Position numbers and translations under genes: made by a program. Positions 1 through 10,908 of a DNA stretch of 64,000 bases are shown here, in pieces; position 1 is the first letter of the stretch; each line of letters opens with the position of its first letter. Below the pieces are notes generated by a model, which saw only the letters and a program-made list of their open reading frames with translations, searched no databases and was not told the DNA's origin. Source of the DNA: Pyrocephalus nanus (taxonomy: Eukaryota > Chordata > Aves > Passeriformes > Tyrannidae); contig CM076261.1 of assembly GCA_038380795.1 (NCBI GenBank), positions 34,621,866 through 34,685,865 on the forward strand, in the 5' to 3' direction.

Positions 1-359
1 ACATTTCTCATTTTATGCTCCACTTCAGCATGATATAGTTAATGTTAGACTTTATGACCACAAACTTCTGTAGCCTTTTATTGCTGTGCTGTGTCTTCCT
101 GACTTCAAAATTCTCCTGAGCTTTAATTAGAGTATCTACATCCCTAAGGTTTTCAACCTCTTTTAAAAAGCAGCGGGTTTTCTCACCAAACACTGCCTCA
201 GGATCTGTCTGACTATTTAACTAGTTATTCACTTAACTGAACTCTTAGATACAAAACATGCCATTGGAAGCACAGTCTGCACTAAGGAGATGCAGCTACT
301 CGTCATTCCACAATAGCAGTGAGGCTTGGAACCAGAGTATCACTGCTGGGCTGGGTAAT
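1..359. other. unique AT-rich DNA, no gene seen
   Basis: I see no repeat or coding signature here. Short open frames have no recognisable motif. The segment ends at an A homopolymer. Confidence 0.5.
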
Positions 360-383
360 AAAAAAAAAAAAAAAAAAAAAAAA
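360..383. repeat. A homopolymer of about 24 bases
   Basis: An uninterrupted run of A follows the sequence CTGGGTAAT. It could be the poly(A) end of a retroposed sequence, but the upstream 300 bp resembles no transcript or repeat I know, so I treat it as a simple repeat. Confidence 0.85.
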
Positions 384-1019
384 GCAGATCTGAAGAAGGA
401 CGAAGACTGAACACTGAAAAAAATTTTCCTTCCAGTCAGAGGACTAGTAAGTTGTTGAGCTATGTGAGGACAGAGGAAACATAGTTCTTTAGATTTTTTT
501 AAGGGAAAAGAGGAAAAACATGAAAGTTACAAAGGAGAGTATTAATGACATCAATTCCCTAACAAGCGAAATAATTTGTCATAAACTGTTTGAAAGCAGT
601 GGTAAAAGGAAAAGACTGATCTTATGCCATGGGAATTTGAATACTAAATAAAACAGACTGGTGGCAGACTTGGCTTCAGATGGAATGAAGGGAAAAAAAA
701 AAAAAGAGAAAAATACCTTGCATGGAAGAACTGGACAGCTGAAAGCATCACTAGAGCTGAAGCTCTCTAAAATACATAATAAAACTGCTCAGGTTCTGAG
801 ACAGAAGAGCATCTGTACCTGTCAGTAGCAAGTGTGAACAAAAAGGAAGACTTTCAGATGATAGCTTAATTTTGAACAACATCCCAGAAAAGCTCCAGAA
901 TTTGTAATAGCTGTAAGAAATTTTCAGCAATAAGGTTTGGAAGCAAACTGGAAAACTGTATGATAGAAATGAGAGCAAGTATTTGAGATTATACAGGAAA
1001 TTAAATGGAGGAGGGAGGA
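384..1019. other. unique DNA, A-rich, no gene seen
   Basis: This is purine-rich unique sequence with a second short A run near 691-703. No recognisable element or coding motif is visible before the CR1 copy that follows. Confidence 0.45.
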
Positions 1020-1462
1020 GAGCCGGGAAGATGATGAGGGGGCTAGAGCACCTCTCCTGTGAAGAGAGGCTGAGACAGCAGGGGTTGTCCAACCCAGAGA
1101 AGAGGAGGCTCCAGGGAGACCTTGTTACAGCTTTCTAGTACCTAAAGGGAGCCTGTAGAAACGCTGGAAAGACTTGTTACAAGGGCGTGTAGTGATAGGC
1201 CAAGGAGAAATGATTGCAAACTGAAAACAAGCAGGTATGGATTAAATATTAGGAAGAAATTCTTTATTTTGAGGGTGGTGAGGCACTGGAACAAGTTACC
1301 CAGGGAACCTGTGGATGCCTCATCCCTGGAAGTGTACAAGGCCTGGTTGGAGGGAGGTCTGAGCAACCTGGTCTAGTGGAAGGTTTCCTCCCTACAAAGA
1401 AGGCTGGAACTAAATGATCTAAAAGGTCTTTTCTAGCCCAAAACATTGTATGGTTCTATGAC
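1020..1462 (+). mobile_element. CR1 LINE, 5'-truncated 3' end
   Basis: This is the C-terminal coding remnant and 3' end of a chicken-repeat-1 non-LTR retrotransposon in sense orientation. Diagnostic stretches are the RGDL-like coding relic (GGGAGACCTTGTTAC), the segment TTAGGAAGAAATTCTTTA followed by GTGAGGCACTGGAAC, and the end in which AAAGGTCTTTTC is followed by a degenerate ATTCTATGA-type tail. CR1 inserts by target-primed reverse transcription and is almost always 5' truncated, as here. Many substitutions and small indels make it an old, non-functional copy. Reading frames on the opposite strand across 1142-1446 are shadows of it. Confidence 0.92.
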
Positions 1463-2057
1463 TTCTCAGATGTAACAAAACAAAACAAACAGAAAAGATT
1501 TTGACATATGTAAAACTGAAGAATCAACACAGAGTCTTAAAAAATAAAAGTTTGAAGGAAAATGTTTGCATGATGCTAGAAGGTGCAGTAATCAGAACTT
1601 GCCACTCTTTATACCTGTGCTTATACAGCAGACAGGATTTTGACACAGCAGCTGTAATAAAGAATTTTGCTACTACAGGACTGAAGGCAGAGAAGTACAC
1701 CAAACAAGCCAGAGCCTAGTTAAGCAGAACATGCAACACCATCACAAATTCTAATAAATACTTTTTTTTTTCCCCAAAGCTAATTTCCATCTTTGGCCAT
1801 CAAAAGAAGAGGATAAGCAAAAAAAGCTGTATCTGTTCTGTCTGTAGGAACATGTACAAATACCATTAAAAGAGCAACATGAGTTTCAACAAATTTCTGT
1901 GGAAAGCTTAACACCTGCCAATTCTTATAAACTTATTAAGGACTTGTCCCTAAAACATCCTGTCTATGAAAGCACAGTGATGATATCTTCAGAAAAATGT
2001 GCCCACTCATTTTTGAAGTAGGGCAGGGAAACTGCAAATCTCAATAAATATATTTAT
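1463..2057. other. unique DNA between CR1 and RTE copies
   Basis: This is AT-rich unique sequence. A 72-codon open frame at 1501-1719 (+) has no motif I recognise and no splice or promoter context that would support a gene. Confidence 0.45.
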
Positions 2058-2905
2058 TTATTATGTCATCATCATCATGGCTAGGCTTCGCCAACGAAGA
2101 TTTGAGAAGGGCTCTACCCAGGGTTGCTACAAGCGTGCTGATGGCTAAAAAGGCCAATGCAAGATAGACAAGTCTGGTTGCAGAAGGCACAGCAGAAAGA
2201 CTGCCCAGGTGATATCAACGAGACGTGATTCTTTCTGCGTTGTTTTTTCTCCTCGAGAGTGATCCTGCGTGTGTTCTCAAAAGCAGCAGCAGCGTTACAG
2301 ATGGTGTGTCTCCAGGCCTCCCGATTGGAGGCCAGAGTAGACCAATGATGATGATCAATATGGCCAAGGCTGAGGGATTGTTTCAGGCAGTCCTTGTAGC
2401 TCCTCTTTGGGGCTCCTCTCTTGCGGCAGCCAGTGGCAAGTTCCCCACAGAGCACGATCTTAGGGAGGCAGTAGTCCTGCATCCTGGAGACGTGCCCTGC
2501 CCAGCACAGCTGTGTTCTCAGCAGCATGGCCTCAATGCTTGTGACTGCTGCCTGTTCAAGGACAGACATGTTGGTCACATAATCCGTCCAGTGGATGTTT
2601 AGGATTGTACGGAGGCAGCGCTGATGGAAGCGTTCTAAGAGACGCAAGTGGTGGCGGTAAATGACCCATGATTCAGACCCATATAAAAGAGTAGACAGTA
2701 CAATGGCAGTACAGTAAACACTGATCTTTGTACTTTTCTTCAGGTGTTTGTTTTGCCCCACTCTTTTATGGAGTTTACCAAAAGCTCTGTATGCCTTTGC
2801 TAACCTGTTGTCTATTTCAGCATCAATCTTACCATCTGAGGAGATGACGCTTCCCAGTTATGTATTATGCCCGTTAAGGTACTTGATTTTGTCTGTCACT
2901 GTAAT
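2058..2905 (-). mobile_element. RTE-clade LINE, 3' part (AviRTE candidate)
   Basis: Read on the minus strand, this is the 3' end of a non-LTR retrotransposon of the RTE type. The frame 2761 to 2114 runs for 215 codons without a stop and gives the region after the reverse-transcriptase core: LLYGSESW, a FH.RCLR segment, TNMSVLEQA, GHVSRM, GELATG.RKRG.PKR.YKD, and a C-terminal finger of the form C-x2-C-x12-H-x3-C around GLFSHQHAC. Upstream the homology continues (LGSVISSDG, AEIDNRLAKA, FGKLHKRV), but an in-frame stop lies at 2858-2860. The 3' untranslated end carries a small perfect hairpin and an (ATG)n tail at 2067-2078. RTE elements are not common in bird genomes. A family called AviRTE has been described from a few tropical bird lineages and filarial nematodes, and this copy is a candidate member. 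The RTE-type assignment is firm; the family name is inference. Confidence 0.85.
2067..2099 (-). repeat. LINE 3' stem-loop and trinucleotide tail
   Basis: On the minus strand the element ends with CTTCG, a four-base TTGG loop and CGAAG (2086-2099), then CCTAGCC and four ATG units (2067-2078). Terminal hairpins followed by a short tandem tail are typical of LINEs whose reverse transcriptase recognises the RNA 3' end. The hairpin is seen directly; its role is inferred from the family. Confidence 0.7.
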
Positions 2906-3669
2906 ATTGATAAAGATATATAGCTACAAGTACTTTTCCCATATGTTATTCGTAACAACAACAAAAGGAGAAATGCAGCAAAATATGAATACAACAGTTT
3001 ACAGTTCATAATAATTTTCAGGGAAAAAAAGCCCCTGAAAATAGTCTGATCCAAGGTAAATAGATTAAATATTGAAATTTTTTTTCATTTATCACATAAT
3101 TTCCATCAACATTTGTTCTGTTCAATCTGTGTTCTAGTAAATTTCTCACGAAATCTACAATGGATTTCTTAGAGTACCTAAGACTGTTTTGTGTTTTCAA
3201 TTTTTTATGTCCTTAGTTTATTAGTATCATATTTTGAATCACACTAAATTAGGGCACATCAAAAAAGAGCATTGAGTTTTAAATAAATGAGGGTTAGTGG
3301 AGCAGTTCTTATCATTCAGAAGATGGAAAGGGGACCACCATGCTTAGACTGTAACAATAGGCTCTATCTTAATAAAAAAAAAATTAAAATGTGGAATTTC
3401 AGAAAAAAATCACAAAGCTATGAGTCACAGGTCACAAAAAATCATAGTAAATTTAGAGAGATACAATTTTCTGTTTCATACTAGCCAAGATAAAGTGCCA
3501 TATCTGGTCTATATCAATAAATTCAAAGTCTGGTGCTGTAGGCATCTGCACTGTATATTTTGAACAAGCCCTGAATTGGTGCATTTTTTTCATTATGCAA
3601 AAGGAGTAGCAGTGAAATTTCTATGCAAATGGTTCTGTTCTCTGTAACTTCAGGGGGAGTAAAGACAAT

Positions 3670-3712
3670 TTCCTTTACACTGTAATAAATTTAGTGGAAT
3701 TCCATTGAAAGG
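3670..3712. repeat. possible ancient palindromic repeat relic
   Basis: The sequence has CTTTACACTGTAATAAAT followed by AGTGGAATTCCATTGAA. It resembles the TTACACTGGTGTAAAT plus CTCCATTGAA motif pair that recurs in old palindromic nonautonomous elements of archosaurs and turtles. The match is by eye, short and degenerate. Similar traces occur near 16732 and 44180. Confidence 0.25.
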
Positions 3713-4317
3713 CTTACTGCTAAGTTCCACTGCTTAATGGTTCTTTGTAGTTGACCTAGAGGTGTTATTCATTTAATCATGTGGAAATCGCAAGTATTAA
3801 ATGTCTGGATGCCATTTCACAGCCCATAGTACCAACTAGCAGTGGAGTCTGTCATATCTTAAGACTGTTGCAGTGGAGCAGCACAAGAATTGCCTTCTGA
3901 CTACACTTTCAAATTTCTTTCAATAAAGCCTGAGTATACAGATGTCACAAAGGGACACTTAATTCATCCGAATCTTTGACAGCAGCATAAACACTGCAAC
4001 AAAGGAATACAAGAGGAGTTATTTCCTCTTGTATTTTTCTAAATAATATTCCCCTTATTTATCTAAATAAATTAATTTCTTCTACAGTTGATGAAAATTT
4101 CAAGTTCAGGGAAGGTAGAAGTGGCTGGTTCTAAAACTGAATTACTCCTGTGAAGTATTCAAGCAGCTGTAGCTAATAATGTCTGAGAAGTTTTTTTTCT
4201 CAGAAAGCTTTTTATTGTGTGTCCTGTGTGAGTAAACTCCCACCGGCACTAACAGGAGACTTACGTGAGTACAATGGCCAGAGCAGAACAAAATATCAAT
4301 ATTCACCACTGAGGGAG

Positions 4318-4375
4318 GTTTGGTTTTTGTTGTTTTGGTTTTGTTTTTCTTTTGTTTGTTTGTTTGTGTGTTTTT
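4318..4375. repeat. low-complexity T/G tract (TTTTG/TTTG)
   Basis: This is a G/T-only tract of mixed TTTG and GGTTTTTG units, ending in a TGTGTGTTTTT run. It is the reverse-complement class of the A/C tracts at 34.6, 35.6 and 48.5 kb. Open frames through it on either strand are low-complexity artefacts. Confidence 0.8.
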
Positions 4376-7300
4376 CATTTTCTTTTTCTTCTCCCCTCAT
4401 ACCTCCACCTCCCTGTATGTCAAAGACAAAAAAAAAAATATGCATTGGCCTAGAACTTTGTATACAGCTGGGAGTGGAAAACATTCCCTGAAGTAAAAAA
4501 GGACAACTTTAGGAAAGGGTTAGTCATTTAATTATATCTTCAAAGAAAATACTCTAAAAATCTGACTTCTTTTCTGTCTCTCTTGAAATAGAAGAAAGAA
4601 AACAACCTGATCTTTGTACACCTTTTTATCTAGCTAGCTCAAAAAATTCTACAAATGTTTGTTCTCATTAAAGCAAGATTTTTCCACATACTATGCATGA
4701 ACCTCTAAACATGGTAGGGAGCATTCACACATGGGCTATAAAATTTTTATATTATGAATCAGTCCATTCTAATTATATTTAAAATGTATGCTTATTACCT
4801 AAAAAATGAAATCATTTTAGTATTTAAGTGCTTGACATATATGTTTTCTATATCAGGACTTGTATTACACTCTGGCATTAATGTCCCATAAAGTCATTAC
4901 TGCCATAGGAATATCAACAACACTTCTACACATTCAATGAAACATGCAGAATCAGATAATTAAAATGAAGCAACAGAGGAAATACAATAATGAATTCATG
5001 CTTGTTGTTTGCTTCTGCCTAAATTATTGGAAGTTGTGATTCAAAGGAATTTCAGCAGCAAGAAAACCAGTAGGTGATTTACCTGATTTGAAGCTCACAA
5101 CCTTTGCCACTTTGGTCAGTGGCAAAAGTTGTCCATGGGAGTAATAATTCTTACTACTGAAGAAACAGTTTTTGTGAGGTAACAAAACATCCTAACCTGA
5201 GAAAGCACTGGCTGCTTCAGAAAAATACTCAAGAGTAGCTCCTAATGCCTGGATTTGTTTCACCTAAATGCTGGAACTGGGCTAAGTTAGTGCAGCTCCC
5301 AGCCTTTGGAGGAAAAATTGTGCAGAGGCAGGGAGGAAGCTACTGGTAGCCCAGTACATCTCACATGTTTTGGGGATCAGGACATAAATCAGGGCATGCC
5401 CGCCCTCTAGTATAGGCAAAACCATTCTCCTACCAGTTCCATTTATTAGTTCTGATTGATTGTTTGGCTGTTTTTTTTAATATACAGTAAATTACTTTCT
5501 GCATGTTGTAACAATATGATAACCAGGAAAATAAGTCACAAATTTCTTGTAAATTAATAATATTGTATCCTTTACAGTCATTCTTTCATTAAGTTGATAA
5601 TTATGTAAAGGGCTTCCAGCAAGACTTGAATCAGTCTATTTCAGTTCAAATCATGCTTACCATTAGCTCTGTAGATGTGTTGACAGATCATGCTATGTCA
5701 TCAGAAATGGTGATGGTTGAAATAATGTTCCAATTTTAGTTTAAATCTAAATTAGTATATTTTTTAATGGTCTCTCCTAAGGAAGACAGTTATCTCTCCT
5801 GCAACCCAAACTCTCCAACAGCACTATACATTTCTGAATATATACACAGGGAGGAGGAAAATACATTGATATATATTATTTCAGTACATCTGTGGACTTG
5901 TAAAACAGAAACAGTTGTTGACAGTTTCTCATTTAATGAATTAGGGGTGAGAAAAACATCAACCAACAAAACTGGTAAGTTTAAAATGTCAATTTTGCAA
6001 TAATTCATTGTTTCCACTGAACAGCATTGAATAGTAGCTTGATGTTTTATGAGGAAACTATTAATCTGGTCACACTTTTCCTTATACTCCTTATACTTCA
6101 GACTTGGCAGGAATTACAGGTACGTGAGCAAAGATGTAAAGACGGAAAAAAATATTTTTTGCTTTTAGTAATTTTTTTTGTTAAAAGCCAGTTTTGTTGT
6201 CTTGAATTATAACCTATAGTTCTTCAGATCTTCTTTAAATCAGCTCATAATTGGGCTTTAATGGCATAGTTATTTTCACGTTTCACAAGACTGTTTTTAC
6301 CACCTACACTTTCTGCAAATGAAGAACACGAGCAGAAGCTTAATTGTAGTTGCTTGATGAATATTTACCTCTCAGCTCAATAAATCATGATGGTTCACCT
6401 CTTCCAAAGTCAATAACTACTTAATATTCTATTAAGCTGATTGGAGTAAAAGAACAGTAAACCAGGTTTTTGCTATAGCAATGTAATTAACTAAAACAAG
6501 GAACAATTCCCTTTTCATTTGAAATGGCAATAAAACATCCATTATTCAAGGAGTGTGATCATTATAAAATTGTGTGGAAATAAGTGAACCCTGTAAACTT
6601 GGACCTAATGCAATTTTCTGAGTGTAAAATCAAAAAAAAAATTTAAATTATAACTTTATGACTTAAGCACTGTACTATTTTTGAAAAATGTTGAGTTCTC
6701 AGCTGATGATAGCTCACTTAAGTGAATATACTCAGTGGGGAAATAATTTAGAGTTTTCATTAATAGATTGATAGTGAATATGCTGTCCTTTAAGGCATCA
6801 AATTTTAGTCAGGCTGAGGTCAGTATACATTATGGCTTTGGAATCCTTCATTTATAAGACTTGGATTATTCCCACAGTGGAGTAAGGACAATTTACTTCT
6901 TCTGTTTAAAGAGACTTGAGAAGACTGAGGGAAGGAATTAGTTCTTCAAAGAAGAATGATTTCAGAGAAAATAATATGACACTTATCAAGAAATTAAATA
7001 AAAAATAACTGTTTTTGCAAACCTTGAATTTGGCTTCCTCTCTCCCTTTTTCTGCAGACACAGCACCTTGAAAGAGAGGAAGAGGGAGAATAATGATCAC
7101 TGTTTCTCTTTAGTTTCATCTGCATTCTTCATCTCCATTCTCTATGAGAGAGACAGCAAGGAGCCACATCAGCTTCTGCTGGGAAATTCTGTAATGAATG
7201 TTGCTTTGAGATGCTGGTAGTAAACATCCTTATGAGGTGATAGATCAGGGAATTTACTGTGCCTAAAACCATGTTGTGCATTGGTACATTGATTTGGTTA

Positions 7301-7383
7301 CAGACTGATCAGTTCTGCAGCCATTTACCACACTAGTACAAACATGTAAAATCAAGATTCAATTTCTCTAATATTCACTGGTG

Positions 7384-7403
7384 TATATATATATATATAT
7401 ATT
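7384..7403. repeat. (TA)n microsatellite
   Basis: This is a run of about ten TA units in unique sequence. Confidence 0.9.
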
Positions 7404-7628
7404 TCTCTGCCACAAATAAAGATTTGATAAAAACACTGCTTAAGTTTAGTTCCTTAGACTCTTTAGAAAGTTATACCACTTTTTTAACAGATGTGGAACT
7501 ACACAAACTGACACCACCTCAAGATTCGCCATGCCCACAATAAGAAGATACAGCATGGTGTGTATTTTTTCTCTTTCTTTTAGTAAGTAGTGCAAAAAAA
7601 CCCCGTGGAATTAATTTTCTAAAGTTGA

Positions 7629-7846
7629 AATCGTGGGTGGACCTTGACTAGCTGCTATACACTCACTCCGTTGCTCTCTTGGTCTTTCTTTTCAACAGAT
7701 CAGGGGGAGAAAACAATGTGGAAAAGCTTGGTGGTTGAGATAAAGACAGGGAGATCCCTTAGCAATTACCATCGTGGGTAAAACAGAGTCAGTTTGGGGA
7801 GTTTTAATTTGATTTATTGGCAGTTAAAGTAGAGTTGGATGGTGAG

Positions 7847-7877
<31 letters not shown>

Positions 7878-8431
7878 AAACACCAAACCGCCTTCTCCAT
7901 TGAGCGGCTCAAGGGGATGGTAAAACGAGGGGCTGTGGTCAGTCCGTACCAGCTCCTCTCTGTGCTCTCTGCACACCTTCCCGTGCCCCAGCCTGGGGCC
8001 TTCCCAAAGACTGCAGTCCTTCAGGATAAACCTGCTGCAGCGTCGGGCCTTCCCACTGGCCGCAGGGAAACACCCGCCCCACCGGGGTCCCTGCTGGAGC
8101 CGCAGGGCCATCCCTGCCGGGGTCTCTCCTCCCCTCCTGCCCTCCTCCCGCTCTGCCCTCGGGGCTCACAGGGCTGTTTCTCACCCGGTTCCCCTCCCTC
8201 AGCCCTGGCTGCCGGGCAGCTTTTTGCCCTCCCTTTCCCAGGCTTTCCCCGGGGCTCTCGCCCGTCCTCCCGCCCGTGGCCGAGGGGCTCAGCCGTGCCC
8301 TGCGCTGGGGCCGCTGGAGCCGCTGAGACCGGCGGTGTCCGGGTGGGGCAGCCCTGGATGCTCCACACAGGGACACCCCGGCACAACCCCCAGTGCTGCT
8401 GCTGCTGCCAGGGCAGCCAGTGCACACAACA
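7629..8431 (-). mobile_element. ERVL-type solo LTR, GC-rich
   Basis: Read on the minus strand, this fits the avian ERVL LTR pattern. It starts TGTTGTGTGCACTGG, has a GC-rich body, then ACTGACCACAGCCCCTC. An AATAAA signal follows (TTTATT on the plus strand at 7813-7818), then GTCTTTATCTCAACCACC, and it ends near GGTCCACCCACGAT. The opposing plus-strand motif TTGAGATAAAGACAGGGAGA is characteristic of this LTR group. The A homopolymer at 7849-7872 is an expansion of the A-rich stretch normally found there. The overlapping 198-, 162- and 134-codon frames reflect the GC-rich body and are not genes. I found no clear target-site duplication, and no internal viral genes lie next to it, so it is probably a recombined solo LTR. 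Confidence 0.75.
7849..7872. repeat. A homopolymer inside the LTR
   Basis: A run of more than 20 A bases interrupts the LTR between a GGTGAG motif and AGTAAAAAACACC. It is probably slippage expansion of the A-rich segment of the LTR. Confidence 0.85.
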
Positions 8432-10150
8432 GTAATTTATTTATGAAGTAGGAGAATATAAAGGTGTTACAGGGCCATATTTGCTTTTCAAAATTGTAAT
8501 TTATTTTTGATCACTTTAGCTTCTGCAGCAGTAACATCACAGATACGTACAGATGAGCTGAGCGTGAAATATGTAATTAGCATTTGGGCAAATAACCTGG
8601 TTGCATAATGCTTTAGTTTTACAGTATAATGGGAAGGCAGACCTTCATTTTTGTTGTGCAAATGCAAGTATTTTTTGTGTATTCAAAGGCTAAATCTAGG
8701 TTACCGTACATTGTGCAATGAAATGTAGATATGCTTTGAAACCATCTTTTAGAATATATTTCACACACATGGTTATAATGGCCTAGGAAGTACCTTAAGA
8801 GGCTAAGGCTGAAGCTGGTTCATGGTGGGAAAACAGACATGATACTTCTCTACTATAGTCACCTATTTACATCAGGATAAAAGCACGTCCAGGCCCTCCG
8901 GTTTATTTTAATAGAGAAGTATCCTCCATGGCCATTCTTAGGTCACTTCTATCATAATAGTTCTGGAATCTCTAAAGAAAAGGAAAAGTAAATATTTTAG
9001 GCCATGCATTGAATAACAGAGTATTCTTGTCAATGCAGGTGTTATTGAAGTCATCTATAATTAAATGACAATAAAAATACTGATTCCTGAAAAAGAAAAA
9101 TATAAAAGCTATAAAATGTTAAAAGCTGGCTGGGCAGGTGGGAGGTGACATAGTGGAATGTTTTAATAACATTAACATGAATAAATTATTTAAAAAAAAA
9201 TCACAAGTTAGTAGTATGGTGTTCCAGAGACTTGTAGAGTGATAAAGGAGAGCTGGAGAGCATCCAGTCCAAGTTGGACCAAGCAGTAAGGGCAAGGGCA
9301 CAGAGCTGGAGACTGGAAACCCTTCAGTATTAAGACATCTATGCAAGCATCCAGGAGGAGACACTTGTGGCTCCAACAGGGCTTCCCAGCAAACAGTCCA
9401 TGGCTTCTCTGATGCAGGGTTAGTCAACATGCAATTTGCAGGCAGGGATTACTAAAATAATTTGAATCCTATTTAAGAGGAAATAGCCACATAAATTGCA
9501 ATTGTTTTCACTATCTCTGGGTTTAAATCTATTCTCTGTGTGATTCAGCATACCCTATTAAGCAGATTTAAGGACTTCTCAATTAAATACAGAAGACTTC
9601 CCAACTACCTTTAAATATAACAATTTTTAGTGTACAAGAATTTCATGGCATTCCCACTGATAATAAAACTGGGAGGGTCAGTAATTCATTTTAATCCCTA
9701 AATTAACATTTTCTTATTAAAAATGCATAACCTAATGAATTCCCAGTTAGTAATTCCATAGACAACTGTAACTTTTCTGTTATTCTTCTCTTTATTTAGC
9801 TGTGTGCTTTTAAGTTTTGCCTGTTGCAATTTCACATATAGGTCCTGATCTCAGCTAAGAAACCATTTTACAGAAAGGTAAATTTGTTTTGTTGTTCTTG
9901 AACTGTTGGTATTTATTACCTTTGTAAGAGATTTTTATTATTCTGTCTTCCAGCTGCAAGCTGTTTAAAATTAAACCATGTAGAAGCTGGTCTAACTCAC
10001 AGCAATACCCATATTCCTGAGGGAAAGCCTGACCCTCTAAAGCCTCAGAAAGAAGAAAACTCTTTTTCTCAGTTTAATTTTCACTGGACAGCCACACAGA
10101 ATAGCTGGACTGGGTAAGCTTTGGAATGGGAAGGTTACAGTTTTAGCAGT
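8432..10150. other. unique DNA between two LTRs
   Basis: About 1.7 kb of AT-rich sequence. A moderately GC-balanced part at 9230-9430 has a 103-codon minus-strand frame of unknown character. I recognise no repeat family or protein there. Confidence 0.4.
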
Positions 10151-10908
10151 TGTATTGGGTTTGTGTGGCCAGGTTTTGATAGTGGAGGATGGCTTCTGTG
10201 ATAATCTGCTAGAAGCTTCCCCTGTATCCAATAGATCCAATGTCAACTGGCTCCAAGATGGATGTGCCACTGGCCAAGGCAGAACTAATCAGAAATGGTG
10301 GTAATGCCTCTGCAATAACATATTTAAGAAGGAAAAAAAGAAGTTATTGGGCAGATCTAATTGCTTTGAGAAGAGAGGAGGGGGAATATGTGAATGGTGG
10401 TAGTCATGGCTTGGCACCTGAGGAGGAGAGAGCCAACATGGTTGTTGGCTTCCACAGCAGAACATCTAGATCCTCCCTTGGCAGACAGGTATGTATAGTT
10501 TCAGTACCACAGTGTTTCCCCATTCTGCTAGGATTTGAATGGAGGGGGGCCATGTAGTCTCCACGTTGTTCCACAGTCTTTTCTGTTTCTCTGAGCAGAT
10601 GTTTATCATTATATTGGGGAGCATGTCAACCTCAGTCCATCCAGGGAGTTGCAGCTACTTTTTACCCTAGAACTGGGAATCTCCTCTAAATTTAACCCTT
10701 ATCCATCATCCCATAATTGGTAATAAATCCAATAATATTCCCAAGCTGAGTCTATTTTTCCTGTGATGTTATTCAGTGAGGGACTTCTTCCTGTCCTTAT
10801 CTCAACTCATGAACTTTCTGTATATTTTTTCTCCTGTCTAATTTGTGGACGGGAGTGATAGAGCAGATTTGGTGGGTACCTGGCATCCAGCCAAGTTAAC
10901 CCACTACA
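10151..10908 (+). mobile_element. ERVL-type solo LTR
   Basis: It starts TGTATTGGGTTTGTGTGGC and ends CCACTACA, so it has TG...CA termini. Internal landmarks are GCTAGAAGCTTCCCC, GGCCAAGGC, AACATATTTAAGAAGG (a TATA-like AT-rich element) and an AATAAA signal at 10722-10727 with TCTCAACTCATGA downstream. The five bases before it (GCAGT, 10146-10150) and after it (ACAGT, 10909-10913) match at four of five positions. That fits the 5-bp duplication made by ERVL integration. No gag, pol or env sequence is attached. The 105-codon plus-strand frame at 10240-10557 lies wholly inside the LTR and is not a gene. Confidence 0.88.

Larger units (their letters stand above)
2906..7628. other. long unique AT-rich region, no gene seen
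   Basis: About 4.7 kb without a recognisable gene. Simple repeats at 4318-4375 and 7384-7403 and a possible ancient repeat relic at 3670-3712 are listed separately. Short open frames such as 5767-6003 (+) have fair splice-site context (acceptor ending 5884, donor GTAAGT at 5973) but no recognised protein motif, so they are not called. Confidence 0.45.

Noticed and set aside
4196..4258. Exon-like segment between a T-rich acceptor and a GTGAGT donor
   Set aside because: It is short, unrecognised and close to a low-complexity T/G tract that supplies pyrimidine runs by chance.
7839..8435. 198-codon plus-strand frame and overlapping minus-strand frames of 162 and 134 codons in GC-rich DNA
   Set aside because: They lie inside an antisense ERVL-type LTR, begin in a poly(A) run and are open only because GC-rich sequence has few stops.
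10240..10557. 105-codon frame with basic N-terminal region
   Set aside because: It is entirely within the ERVL-type LTR at 10151-10908 and has no homology to a host or viral protein that I recognise.
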